In this document: piece by piece, positions 51,349 to 59,740 of the stretch
How positions within the stretch are numbered: position 1 is the stretch's first letter
Layout of the letters: every line of letters starts with the position of its first letter
Assembly: GCF_000262755.1 (NCBI RefSeq)
Contig: NZ_AFEU01000003.1
Location: forward strand, 372,001-436,000
Direction of reading: 5' to 3'
Length of the DNA stretch: 64,000 nucleotides
Source: Bacillus methanolicus PB1
GTDB lineage: Bacteria; Bacillota; Bacilli; Bacillales; Cytobacillaceae
The notes under the pieces: generated by a model
Told to the model about the DNA's origin: nothing
Database searches by the model: none
What the model saw: only the letters and a program-made list of their open reading frames with translations
Position numbers and translations under genes: made by a program

Positions 51349-52719
51349 TTATGTTTGAATTTGGCTATCGTTGTTTTTCGATTTTTTGAAGAAGCCAAAT
51401 AGAACTGAAATGAATAAGATTCCAAAAACAAGGATTGTAACACCAGCAGCCCCAAAAGAATTTGCCATATAGCCGAGTATTATACCTGTCACACCAAAAT
51501 CACTGTCTGAGAATGTTGTGTTTGCAAAGCCCAAATCTCCTAAAACCGGAAGCAAAAAAACTGGAAGGAAAGTGATAAGCAGTCCGTTTGCAAACGATCC
51601 AATTATTGCTCCGCGGATTCCGCCCGTTGCATTACCAAATACACCGGCAGTTGCTCCGGTAAAGAAGTGAGGTACTACTCCCGGCAGGATAATGACTGCC
51701 CCAAATGCTCCGAGGATGATCATTCCTGTAATCCCGCCGAGAAAACTGCAAAAGAAACCAATTATAACTGCATTTGGTGCATATGGAAATACGATCGGAC
51801 AATCAAGAGCCGGTTTTGAGTTTGGCACTAGCTTCGTGGAAATTCCTTTAAAAGCAGGAACGATTTCTGCTAAAACCAGACGTACACCTGAAAGGATGAC
51901 AAATACACCTGCTGCAAATGTTACAGCTTGAATTACCGAGAATACGAGATAATGAGTCCCATCGCTCAGCTCTTTTTCAACATAAGTTGGCCCTGCAAAA
52001 AGAGCGATAATACTATATAAGATCGTCATCGTCAGCGCAATCGTTACAGATGTGTCACGCAAGAATCCAAGTCCTTTTGGAAAATTAATGTTTTCCGTAG
52101 ATTGTGAGCCTTTTCCGACAACCTTTCCGACCAGCCCTGAAAGGACGTAGCCAACGGTTGAAAAATGGCCGAAACCGACATTATCATTTCCGACAATTTT
52201 TCTCATAAAAGGCTGGGCCATAGCCGGAAATACAGCCATTATTAAACCAAGCGTTATAGAACCAACAACAATAAGCGATACCCCTTTTAAACCCGATACA
52301 ACAAGAATGATGGCGATCATGCAAGCCATATACAATGTGTGGTGCCCCGTTAAAAAGATGTATTTAAATCTGGTAAATCTAGCTACTAAAATATTTGCCA
52401 GCATTCCAAAAAACATGATGAGAGCTGTTGCAGATCCGTATTCAGTCAGTGCCATAGCCACGATTGCTTCATTTATTGGCACAACGCCGTTTACATGAAA
52501 GGCTTCCTGAAACATTTTTCCAAATGGTTCAAGTGAACCGACAAGAATTTTAGCTCCAGCCGCTATAACAAGAAATCCTAGGAATGATTTAGTTGTTCCT
52601 TTTATAATTTCATTAGCCGGTTTTTTCTGAAGAATGAGGCCAATTAATGAAATAATTGCGATTAAAATAGCCGGCTGGCTTAAAATGTCCATCATCAATT
52701 TAAAAAATCTTTCTCCCAT
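51349..52719 (-). CDS. PTS system ascorbate-type EIIC (UlaA family)
   Basis: 456 residues, about 11 helices. Contains MALTEYGSATALIMFFGMLANILVAR, YIFLTGHHTLYMA and later GVVPHFFTGATAGVFGNATGG, all characteristic of UlaA-type EIIC. Transports a sugar acid (ascorbate in the model system) with phosphorylation. ATG at 52719 fits GGGAG spacing. Last gene of the IIA-IIB-IIC operon. Confidence 0.85.
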   Translation of the reverse strand: MGERFFKLMMDILSQPAILIAIISLIGLILQKKPANEIIKGTTKSFLGFLVIAAGAKILVGSLEPFGKMFQEAFHVNGVVPINEAIVAMALTEYGSATALIMFFGMLANILVARFTRFKYIFLTGHHTLYMACMIAIILVVSGLKGVSLIVVGSITLGLIMAVFPAMAQPFMRKIVGNDNVGFGHFSTVGYVLSGLVGKVVGKGSQSTENINFPKGLGFLRDTSVTIALTMTILYSIIALFAGPTYVEKELSDGTHYLVFSVIQAVTFAAGVFVILSGVRLVLAEIVPAFKGISTKLVPNSKPALDCPIVFPYAPNAVIIGFFCSFLGGITGMIILGAFGAVIILPGVVPHFFTGATAGVFGNATGGIRGAIIGSFANGLLITFLPVFLLPVLGDLGFANTTFSDSDFGVTGIILGYMANSFGAAGVTILVFGILFISVLFGFFKKSKNNDSQIQT

Positions 52720-52742
52720 CACCTATTCTCCCTCTCTGATCC

Positions 52743-53024
52743 TTAAAGCAGTCCTCTTCTTTGCAATTCTTCCTTCAACTTTTCACGAAGTCCATCCATA
52801 TCAATAATACTGTCAATAACAACAACATCCCCTAAATGGGAAGCTCCTTCAGCGATATCCTTTGCTGCAATAAACAAATCCGCCATATCAGGTGTTGCAG
52901 AGCTTAAATCGGAATGGCCGACTTCAATACCTGTAACCCCAAGTTCATTAAGAATTTCTTGAACATTGATTTCCAGCATAAAGCTGCTTCCCAGGCCTGA
53001 GCCGCATACTGCCAGAATTTTCAT
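52743..53024 (-). CDS. PTS EIIB component, lactose/cellobiose-ascorbate type
   Basis: 93 residues. Phospho-Cys in AVCGSGLGSSFMLE (residue 7). ATG at 53024 with GGAGGAATTAAT upstream; a longer reading to 53054 has no site. Accepts phosphate from EIIA and passes it to the sugar carried by EIIC. Confidence 0.87.
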   Translation of the reverse strand: MKILAVCGSGLGSSFMLEINVQEILNELGVTGIEVGHSDLSSATPDMADLFIAAKDIAEGASHLGDVVVIDSIIDMDGLREKLKEELQRRGLL

Positions 53025-53063
53025 ATTAATTCCTCCTATTCCATCGTTCTCCAAGTTTAGTAG

Positions 53064-53519
53064 TTACATAATATTTGAATATTCTTGAATAAGTCCAAGA
53101 ACCTCTTCGACTTCATTAAATCCTTTCAATTTTTGTACGTTTTCTTTTTTGCTTAACAGTTTTGTTAATTGGGAAAGTGCTTTTAAATGTGTGGAATTAT
53201 CAATTGCCGCAATACAGAACAATAATGAAACAGGGTGCTTTTCATCATTCAAAAAATGCACTGGTTGTTCAAGTTTCAAAAAACTCATCCCCACTTTGTT
53301 CACTCCCGTTTCAGGTCGTGCATGCGGGATCGCAATTTCCTGGCCGATAATAATATATGGACCCATTGTTTTAACATTATTGATCATGGCATCTATATAT
53401 GAAGGTTCAATCACCCCTTTCGAAAGCAGCGGTTTGGCTGCTTTTTTAATTGCTTCTTCCCAGTCTGATAACTGATCCGCAAATTGGATTGTTTCTTTCG
53501 TCAATAAATCACTTAACAC
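53064..53519 (-). CDS. PTS EIIA component, mannitol/fructose-ascorbate type
   Basis: 151 residues, with the phospho-His in EIAIPHARPETGV (about 66). GTG start at 53519 behind GGGGGGAAACGACCA. First gene of the PTS operon; no BglG-type regulator or catabolic enzyme (UlaD, UlaE, UlaG type) is adjacent, apart from an MBL-fold protein at 54252 that does not resemble UlaG closely enough to claim it. Confidence 0.87.
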   Translation of the reverse strand: MLSDLLTKETIQFADQLSDWEEAIKKAAKPLLSKGVIEPSYIDAMINNVKTMGPYIIIGQEIAIPHARPETGVNKVGMSFLKLEQPVHFLNDEKHPVSLLFCIAAIDNSTHLKALSQLTKLLSKKENVQKLKGFNEVEEVLGLIQEYSNIM

Positions 53520-53805
53520 TGGTCGTTTCCCCCCTAAATCCGACTGCCTTTTTTTGAAAGGTCAATTTGTCAAATTCCTGTCTAAAGCTTAATACAGTAA
53601 TATATTTCTTTTATACCCTTAGACGATATACCGTGCTGCCGATTGCAAAAAGAAGATGGAAAACTTCTTTCACTAAGCTAGTATCAAAATAGCTTTACAG
53701 GTTTGATTTCATTATACAGCTTGTTTCTATACTTTTTGAAGCATATTTATTCCCCGGAATGTACAGCGGCCATATCGTGTATTTTCTAATCTTCAAGTAT
53801 TTTTG
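53520..53805. other. Intergenic region between the PTS operon and the AbrB-like gene
   Basis: About 290 bases holding divergent control regions. No catabolite-responsive element or hairpin is convincing on the PTS side. Confidence 0.4.
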
Positions 53806-53834
53806 TTGACTCTATTACACTACAAATATATAAT
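53806..53834 (+). promoter_or_regulatory. Sigma-A promoter of the AbrB-like gene
   Basis: TTGACT (53806-53811), 17-nt spacer, TATAAT (53829-53834). Confidence 0.7.
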
Positions 53835-53890
53835 AAAAGTAAAAAGTGGTAATTTTTTTAAATAATGTAAATAGAAAGGGGGATTTAATT

Positions 53891-54172
53891 ATGAAATCAA
53901 CAGGAGTTGTAAGAAAGGTGGACGAACTTGGGCGTATTGTAATTCCGAAAGAGTTGCGAAATACGTTTGATATTAAAGAGAAAGACCCGCTTGAAATTTT
54001 CGTTGAGGAAGACAGGATTATTTTGAAGAAGTACAGCCCTTACAGGGCCTGCATGATAACTGGGGAAGTTTCTGATCATAATATTTCCCTTGCTGATGGA
54101 AAAATTATTTTAAGCCGTGAAGGCGCTCAAATTCTCCTAAACGATTTACAACAGTTGCTTAATGAAAGTTAA
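53891..54172 (+). CDS. AbrB/Abh-family transition-state regulator
   Basis: 93 residues. N-terminal swapped-hairpin DNA-binding domain: MKSTGVVRKVDELGRIVIPK, ELRNTFDIKEKDPLEIFVE; C-terminal dimerisation segment CMITGEVSDHNISLADGKIILSREGAQ. Typical of AbrB or its paralogue Abh, which repress many genes in growth and control the onset of stationary phase. ATG at 53891 follows GAAAGGGGGATTTAATT. I cannot decide between AbrB and Abh. Confidence 0.9.
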   Translation: MKSTGVVRKVDELGRIVIPKELRNTFDIKEKDPLEIFVEEDRIILKKYSPYRACMITGEVSDHNISLADGKIILSREGAQILLNDLQQLLNES

Positions 54173-54178
54173 ATTCAA

Positions 54179-54243
54179 AAGGCTGGCTCATAAAGGTCTG
54201 ACACCTTATTAGAGGGGTCTGACCCTTTGATTATGAGTCAGCC
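54179..54243. terminator. Long hairpin between AbrB-like and MBL-fold genes
   Basis: Outer arms GGCTGGCTCATAA (54181-54193) and TTATGAGTCAGCC (54231-54243), one mismatch; inside are GGTCTGACACC and GGGGTCTGACCC. Terminates both convergent genes. Same family as 33035 and 59542. Confidence 0.7.
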
Positions 54244-54251
54244 TCTTGCTT

Positions 54252-55205
54252 TTATTTGAATTCACTAATTTTGGGAAGTCTATTTTCTTCCGGCCAATAT
54301 GTTTCCCCGATTGTTAACACTTTTTGCATTTTTTTGTCAAGCATCAGTCTGTCCCATTCCTTCTGCATCCTCTCAAGTGCTTCCGGTCCGGTATCATCGG
54401 CAAGACGGTAAGCTCCATAGTGCATTGGGATAAACACATTGCCTTTCAACTCAAGAAATGCTTTGATTGCATCTTCGGGATTTATGTGTGAAACCGACAT
54501 AAACCATTCCGGTTCATAGGCGCCGATCGGCATTAAAACAATATCAATTTTGAATCGGTCGGCAATTTCTTGAAAGCCTCTGAAATAACCGGTGTCTCCG
54601 GCAAAATAAACGGAGTGTTCTCCATTTTCAATAATCCATCCGCCCCAATGGGAAGTGTTTGTATCACAAAGTAACCGTTTTGTCCAATGCTGGGCAGGAA
54701 CAAAAGATATTGACAAAGTTCCATCCAAAAATGTATCCCACCAGTTGGCTTCAATGACATTTTTATACCCTCTTCGAGTGAAAGCAGATTTTAAGCCGAT
54801 GGGAACGTAAAAAACCGGTGAACCTTTCAGTTTGCGGATCGAACCGAAGTCGAGGTGGTCATAATGGCTGTGCGAAATAACAACAATATCAATCTCTGGC
54901 AATTCTGCAATTGGAATTCCGGGTTCTGTCAAGCGTTTTTGGAAGCCCATCCATTTCGCCCATACCGGGTCGGTTAAAATATTAAGACCATTCATTTGGA
55001 TAAAAAAAGTTGAATGGCCAATCCATGTGATCGACATTTGCGTCCGATTTTGCTGTAATTTCTCGATTTCTTTTTGAGCTGACTGAGGAATTTTGACAGA
55101 TAAATCTTTTTTCTTCGCCCGCCGCTCTCTTGACCAGCGCACCATATCTGAAAAGGACTTTGAAGTTTGTACATGATCATAATTTTCGTAGCGGACCCGT
55201 TTCAT
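54252..55205 (-). CDS. MBL-fold metallo-hydrolase, NAPE-PLD/RomA-like
   Basis: 317 residues. Zinc ligands in VISHSHYDHLDF (HxHxDH), the GDTGYF Asp and the later MHYGAY His. ITWIGHSTFFIQMNGLNILTDPVW opens the fold as in the NAPE-PLD-like branch. An N-terminal extension of about 55 residues is basic. ATG at 55205 follows AGGAGATCAAAGA; upstream codons to 55289 have no site. Substrate unknown. Confidence 0.83.
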   Translation of the reverse strand: MKRVRYENYDHVQTSKSFSDMVRWSRERRAKKKDLSVKIPQSAQKEIEKLQQNRTQMSITWIGHSTFFIQMNGLNILTDPVWAKWMGFQKRLTEPGIPIAELPEIDIVVISHSHYDHLDFGSIRKLKGSPVFYVPIGLKSAFTRRGYKNVIEANWWDTFLDGTLSISFVPAQHWTKRLLCDTNTSHWGGWIIENGEHSVYFAGDTGYFRGFQEIADRFKIDIVLMPIGAYEPEWFMSVSHINPEDAIKAFLELKGNVFIPMHYGAYRLADDTGPEALERMQKEWDRLMLDKKMQKVLTIGETYWPEENRLPKISEFK

Positions 55206-55393
55206 TCTTTGATCTCCTCTTAATCTTCCATTCTCTTTATGAATGTCTATAAATATTTTAATGCTCCTAAGCACTTTTGACAAAATCAACGCTTCATATT
55301 CCCGATGAAATTCTTGCTCATCTATTTGTTATCGGCCGCTTTTCGGTTTTTTCGACCAGTTTTTCTTAATGAGAGTTGTTATTACTAAGAAAA

Positions 55394-55421
55394 ACCGGGA
55401 ATCCGAAAACCCGGTCTTTTT
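55394..55421. terminator. ACCGGG hairpin heading repeat copy B
   Basis: ACCGGG (55394-55399) with CCCGGT (55410-55415), followed by CTTTTTTC on the plus strand and by TTTTTC on the minus strand. Identical stem to 7484-7505. Confidence 0.7.
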
Positions 55422-55438
55422 TCATATAATAGAATGGT

Positions 55439-55618
55439 AGCTTATAAATTTGATCGACGGCTCATAAATTGAAATAAAGGCTCATATATCTGAATGAAGG
55501 CTCATAATTCGAAATAAAGGCTCATATATCAAAATGAAAGCTCATAATTCGAAATAAAGACTCATATATCAAAATGAAGGCTCATAAATGAAAATGAAGG
55601 CTCATAAATTCCATTGAT
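55439..55618 (+). repeat. Array of nine 20-bp units, copy B of the dispersed composite repeat
   Basis: Units start at 55439 (degenerate), 55459, 55479, 55499, 55519, 55539, 55559, 55579 and 55599; each is exactly 20 bp with consensus GGCTCATAnATynAAATrAA. Units alternate between an AAATAAA and an AAATGAA end, giving a 40-bp superperiod. No spacers and no ORF. Inverted copy of the array at 7300-7460. The stretch 55290-55393 before it has no gene. Confidence 0.88.
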
Positions 55619-55635
55619 CCTCATTAAAAGCGATA

Positions 55636-55671
55636 AAGGCGGCAATAATTTTTAAAAAATAATGCCGCCTT
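55636..55671 (-). terminator. Terminator of the MFS exporter
   Basis: AAGGCGGCA (55636-55644) with TGCCGCCTT (55663-55671), AT-rich loop of 18; lies 16 bases after the exporter stop on the minus strand. Confidence 0.7.
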
Positions 55672-55686
55672 CGATCATTTTATTAA

Positions 55687-57315
55687 TTAGCTTTCATTAT
55701 TGCTTAATTTTCCACGCACTGCCCTTTGTTTATTTACGTGCCGAGGACGGTCAGAAGCACTTCTTAACGGAATTTCCTTTAAAAAGAAAGTTAGGACCAC
55801 TCCTATTAACATTGTTAATGTTACAAACAGAAACACGCCTGAGAGTGCGTACGTTAAGGCTTCCTGTAATGAATGGATCATGTTTCCAAAAAATGGAATC
55901 GCTTCTTTCGGAAGCATGCTTTTGACTTGATCTAATTTTTCATGGTCCAGTAAAAGCTGAGGGTTTTGCAATGATTCCATTTTGCCGGCAAGTTCAGGTG
56001 AAGCGGCCATGTGATTTGTTTCATTGTTTTGCATCATGGTTTCCATTTTGTCTTTCATACGCGAATTTAACAATGTACCCATGATCGCTACTCCGACTGT
56101 TCCACCAATTGAACGGAACAGTTGGGACGAGGCCGTTGCCACCCCGAGCAGGCTCTGATCAACCGCATTTTGAACGGTCAGTGTAAAGACAGTCATTCCA
56201 ATCCCGATTCCTAACCCGACAAGAACGAGGTAAAACACTAGTACGAATTGAGAAGTATTCATATCCATTGTCGAAAGCAAATATAAACCTAAAGTCGAAA
56301 TACAAAGGCCAACAATGGCTTGAACTTTGTATTTTCCTGTTTTTGTAATGATTTGGCCGCCGATGGCACTTGCAAATACGAGCCCAAATGTCATCGCCAT
56401 CGTAAGAAAACTCGAGTGTGTAGCAGAAAAACCAAGTACACCTTGAATAAAGTAAGGAACGTACATGACGCCCCCAAACATCGAAACCCCAATCACAAAA
56501 CCGATCACATTTGAGATGGAAAAAACGCCGTTCTTAAACAAGTCAAGCGGCAATATTGGACTCTTTGCTTTTCTTTCAAAAATGATAAAAATGAAAAGGA
56601 AAACAATCGTTGCTCCGAACAGTCCAAGTATTTGTGCTGAATCCCATTCATATTTTGTCCCGGCCCAAGAGAAGCCAAGCAAGGCAAATACAATCGTTGC
56701 TGTTAAGAAAAGAGAACCCGCGTAGTCGACATTTTCCCCCCGCTTTTTTTCAACTTTAGGGAACAGTTTCCAAATGAGGACGAGCGCTACTATTCCGAGC
56801 GGAAGGAATACCCAGAATACCCATTTCCACTCAAGATTATCAACAATATAGCCGCCGAGTGTCGGTCCGAAGACGCTTGAAACCCCGAATACGGCGCTCA
56901 TCGCGCCTTGCCACCTGCCGCGTTCTCTTGGAGCAAACAAATCACCAACCGCAGTAAACGCTGTTGACAAGATCATCCCGGCTCCCAGCCCTTGAATGCC
57001 CCGGTACGTAATCATTTGAAAGATATCTGAAGACGTTCCGGCAAGAAACGCACCGATAGAAAAAATAATGATTCCGATAATAAGAAAGGGTTTCCGTCCA
57101 TATATATCAGACAGTTTACCTACTAAAATCGTTGTAATGGAGCTTGTCAGCATGTAAATAGTAAAAACCCAGCTGTAATAATCAAGTCCCCCCAATTCGG
57201 AAATGATTTTTGGCAAAGCATTGCCAACGATCGTCTGATTAACCGCAGCAAAAAACATCGCTGCAATGATGGCAATCATGATAGCAATTTTTTCTTTGTG
57301 ACTTAAATGTTCCAT
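55687..57315 (-). CDS. MFS drug exporter, DHA2 (EmrB/QacA) family, 14 helices
   Basis: About 542 residues with 14 hydrophobic helices. Signature motif A-like LVGKLSDIYGRKPFLIIGI and motif C GVSSVFGPTLGGYIVD are present. Helix 1 has FFAAVNQTIVGNALPKI. Exports hydrophobic or cationic drugs by proton antiport. The start is uncertain: ATG at 57315, GTG at 57327 and TTG at 57345 are all in frame; none has a perfect ribosome site. A regulator is not adjacent. Confidence 0.85.
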   Translation of the reverse strand: MEHLSHKEKIAIMIAIIAAMFFAAVNQTIVGNALPKIISELGGLDYYSWVFTIYMLTSSITTILVGKLSDIYGRKPFLIIGIIIFSIGAFLAGTSSDIFQMITYRGIQGLGAGMILSTAFTAVGDLFAPRERGRWQGAMSAVFGVSSVFGPTLGGYIVDNLEWKWVFWVFLPLGIVALVLIWKLFPKVEKKRGENVDYAGSLFLTATIVFALLGFSWAGTKYEWDSAQILGLFGATIVFLFIFIIFERKAKSPILPLDLFKNGVFSISNVIGFVIGVSMFGGVMYVPYFIQGVLGFSATHSSFLTMAMTFGLVFASAIGGQIITKTGKYKVQAIVGLCISTLGLYLLSTMDMNTSQFVLVFYLVLVGLGIGIGMTVFTLTVQNAVDQSLLGVATASSQLFRSIGGTVGVAIMGTLLNSRMKDKMETMMQNNETNHMAASPELAGKMESLQNPQLLLDHEKLDQVKSMLPKEAIPFFGNMIHSLQEALTYALSGVFLFVTLTMLIGVVLTFFLKEIPLRSASDRPRHVNKQRAVRGKLSNNES

Positions 57316-57472
57316 CCAGTTTTTCACCCCAACTTCATTTACCAATGATTAATCTGTATTAATATCTTCAAAAACTAGGAATTTCATAACGCCTGCGTTC
57401 CTTAATTATATAAATATTTCACTTAGTTAAGTATTAGTAAATATAATTCCTAATTTCCTTCTTGTCAATAGT

Positions 57473-57512
57473 AAAGGGCCAGACCCCTACTAAAGTAGGG
57501 GCCAGACCCTTT
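57473..57512 (-). terminator. Terminator of the Gfo/Idh/MocA gene
   Basis: AAAGGGCCAGACCCCTAC (57473-57490) pairs with 57495-57512 with three mismatches or wobbles, 4-nt loop. Contains the same CAGACCC core as the other long hairpins. Confidence 0.7.
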
Positions 57513-57517
57513 ACAAT

Positions 57518-58501
57518 TTATTTTTGGTCTGCCGGAAATACGACGCCAATTTGTTTGCGTGCTTCATCAATCACTTCCATAGCGGATACTGAATTAGCAA
57601 ATGAATTTATTGAAGACTCTCTTTCGCCGTTTTGAATTAGTCGTATGAATTCTTTTGTTTCATAATACATCGAGTGTCCCTGAGGCTGAGAAATGTCTTC
57701 GATCGTTCCGTCCCTGTACTGGATTTTCACATCTGTCGGTGTGTGTATTTTGTCAATAATAATGTTTCCATTTTCACCTTGTATTTCAGACGGAATAAAA
57801 GAATTAGTGATCTTAGAAAACATGATGACGGCTTCTTTGTCTTCATATTTCATAAGGATGCTTCCTTCTCCGTCAACTCCCGATTCAAGAATAAGCCCGT
57901 TCGCCTTTATACTAAGCGGTTTACCGAACAGAACAATGGCGGGAAATATGCAGTAAACGCCAATATCCATTAATGCTCCGTTTGAAAAAGCCGGATTAAA
58001 TGCATTAAGGATCGTGCCTTGTTTATAAGCATCGTAACGGGACGAATACTGGCAAAAACTCGCAAAATACCTGCGGATTGTTCCGATTTTATGTATGTTT
58101 TCTTGAATTGCTTGAAAGCTCGGAAGGAGAGTCGATTTTAATGCTTCCATTAACAAGACGTTATTAGCTTTTGCCGCCTCAACCATCTTTTTAGCTTCCG
58201 CAGCATTCGATGCGATCGGTTTTTCGCACAGCACATGTTTCCCTGCATTCAAATAAATAATCGCTTGTTCAGCATGCAATGAGTTAGGGCTTGCAATGTA
58301 TACGGCATCAATATGATTGCTTTTTGCCATCGTTTCGTGATCTGTGAAAATGTATTTTGCCCCATGCTTTAAAGCAAATTCATCGGCCCGTTCTTTTGTT
58401 CTGGAATAAACAGCCGTTAAAGCAAAATCCTCTATTTCTTTTGCTCCTTTTAAAAATTCATCAGTAATCCAGTTCGTTCCGACAACCCCAAATCGTATCA
58501 A
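57518..58501 (-). CDS. Gfo/Idh/MocA family oxidoreductase
   Basis: 327 residues. N-terminal Rossmann domain MIRFGVVGTNWITDEFL, HVLCEKPIASNAAEAKKMV (the EKP motif holding the catalytic Lys), followed by the alpha/beta substrate domain with MDIGVYCIFPAIVLFGKP (catalytic His is replaced by Tyr-Cys region, as in several members). NAD(P)-dependent oxidation or reduction of a sugar-like substrate; which is unknown. TTG start at 58501 behind AAAGGGGGAAACATT. Single gene. Confidence 0.83.
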   Translation of the reverse strand: MIRFGVVGTNWITDEFLKGAKEIEDFALTAVYSRTKERADEFALKHGAKYIFTDHETMAKSNHIDAVYIASPNSLHAEQAIIYLNAGKHVLCEKPIASNAAEAKKMVEAAKANNVLLMEALKSTLLPSFQAIQENIHKIGTIRRYFASFCQYSSRYDAYKQGTILNAFNPAFSNGALMDIGVYCIFPAIVLFGKPLSIKANGLILESGVDGEGSILMKYEDKEAVIMFSKITNSFIPSEIQGENGNIIIDKIHTPTDVKIQYRDGTIEDISQPQGHSMYYETKEFIRLIQNGERESSINSFANSVSAMEVIDEARKQIGVVFPADQK

Positions 58502-58611
58502 AATGTTTCCCCCTTTGTGCTAAAATCAAAAATGATACATGTGAAAATTTTTCAACTTCATAGTAACAGTATAATAGTGATTTTTCCATAAATGTTTAAG
58601 AAATAACTTAA

Positions 58612-58638
58612 TACAAAAAAAAGCCCGGATTTGTCCGG
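58612..58638 (-). terminator. Terminator of the 58811-59002 gene
   Basis: CCGGA (58625-58629), TTTG, TCCGG (58634-58638), followed on the minus strand by GCTTTTTTTTG. The stretch 58639-58810 has no gene. Confidence 0.6.
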
Positions 58639-58810
58639 AACCTTTATCTTGTATATTTATTTGTTTGTTAAAAACTCGTTGCTGGATACGAATCCCTTCT
58701 CATTTGCCACGTGCTTTCAAAGCAAATCTCAGAGTCTATCAATTTCAAAGTTTAATATAATACGAAATGTTTTCATCTTCACAATAGTAAAAAAGTCCCA
58801 GAAAACAAAC

Positions 58811-59002
58811 TCAGTTCCATCGGCCGGTTTTTGATATTTCTAGCAGCGCCCAAATTAAGTGAAACATAAACATTGCGATTGTAATCGGAACGAGCATCAA
58901 TAAATTTTTGCCGTATTTTTCTTTAATTTCTGCTACATAGAAACCGCAGAAAAACAAAACTACCATTGCAACTATAAGCATAAATGTGTAAACGAAATAC
59001 AT
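58811..59002 (-). CDS. Small membrane protein, unknown function
   Basis: 63 residues, two hydrophobic helices (about 3-25 and 34-56) with a charged loop EIKEKYGK. AAGGAGGATTTAGCGA before the ATG supports it. No family recognised. Confidence 0.55.
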   Translation of the reverse strand: MYFVYTFMLIVAMVVLFFCGFYVAEIKEKYGKNLLMLVPITIAMFMFHLIWALLEISKTGRWN

Positions 59003-59171
59003 TCGCTAAATCCTCCTTGGCAACTTCATTAGGCGATCATTTTATCATAGATCACCTTTGTCTATTTATCCTTGATTGCCATTATAAGTAAGGAAAACGC
59101 TTAAGTAAAGGCATTCAATCATGGATTTGGCATTGTTCATATATTTGTCAGAATTTGTTCGATTTCTATTA

Positions 59172-59438
59172 TTATTTCGGTTTATCATACTTCATAGCCC
59201 TGTCGCTATCTTGATATCCTTTTGTTGTTGGATCCTGAATGACCCCTAGCATCGACAAAATAGCAAAAACGGAATTGGCAAGGGTAAGAACTTCGTTTTT
59301 CACTTCTTCTGTAAGCTGAAAATCTGTTACTCCCAAGGAATTTAATGCAGATAAAATTACTTGAGCGACAAGCATAATTTGTGAGAGGAATGAGATGACC
59401 CATATTCTATTTTGAAAACGAACCTTCCAGTTTATCAT
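59172..59438 (-). CDS. Phage holin, phi LC3 family, orphan
   Basis: 88 residues. Begins MINWKVRFQNRIWVISFLSQ, has two hydrophobic helices (about 12-34 and 55-72) and the typical GVIQDPTTKGYQDSDRAMKYDKP tail of the phi-LC3 holin family. Such holins make membrane holes for endolysin in phage lysis. No endolysin or other phage gene is next to it, so it is a prophage relic or a domesticated gene. AAAGGAGAATTGAAAC precedes the ATG. Confidence 0.85.
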   Translation of the reverse strand: MINWKVRFQNRIWVISFLSQIMLVAQVILSALNSLGVTDFQLTEEVKNEVLTLANSVFAILSMLGVIQDPTTKGYQDSDRAMKYDKPK

Positions 59439-59541
59439 GTTTCAATTCTCCTTTACTGGTAATTTTTTACTACTAACATATGCTTGTCTTCTCAATTGTT
59501 GTATGCTTTTACACTAAAAGATAGACAAAAAAAATTAAAGA

Positions 59542-59714
59542 GGCTGTCTCATAAGGGTCTGACCCTTAGGATTTTTATACGAAAATGTCCGGTAAAAAGC
59601 AAAAAAAGCAACGACCTTTGTCCCGCTAATTTCATTAAAAATTGCAGGTCAAAGGTCGAAAACATTTTCATTCATCGTGGTGGCTGATATGCCATGGAGG
59701 TTTGAGACAGCCTC
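59542..59714. repeat. 173-bp nested inverted repeat with GAGGCTGTCTCA ends
   Basis: Outer arms GAGGCTGTCTCA (59542-59553) and TGAGACAGCCTC (59703-59714). Immediately inside is AAGGGTCTGACCCTT, a self-complementary block, and further in CGACCTTTG pairs with CAAAGGTCG. It lies just after the stop of the HAD gene on the minus strand. Its ends are the same as those of 33035-33153, while the centres differ. Confidence 0.7.
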
Positions 59715-59740
59715 TCAGATTTTTAATTAAATATAAACAA

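Noticed and set aside
54252..55205. UlaG (ascorbate-6-phosphate lactonase) to complete the PTS pathway
   Set aside because: The MBL protein is of the NAPE-PLD/RomA-like branch by its opening motif and is convergent to AbrB, not in the PTS operon.
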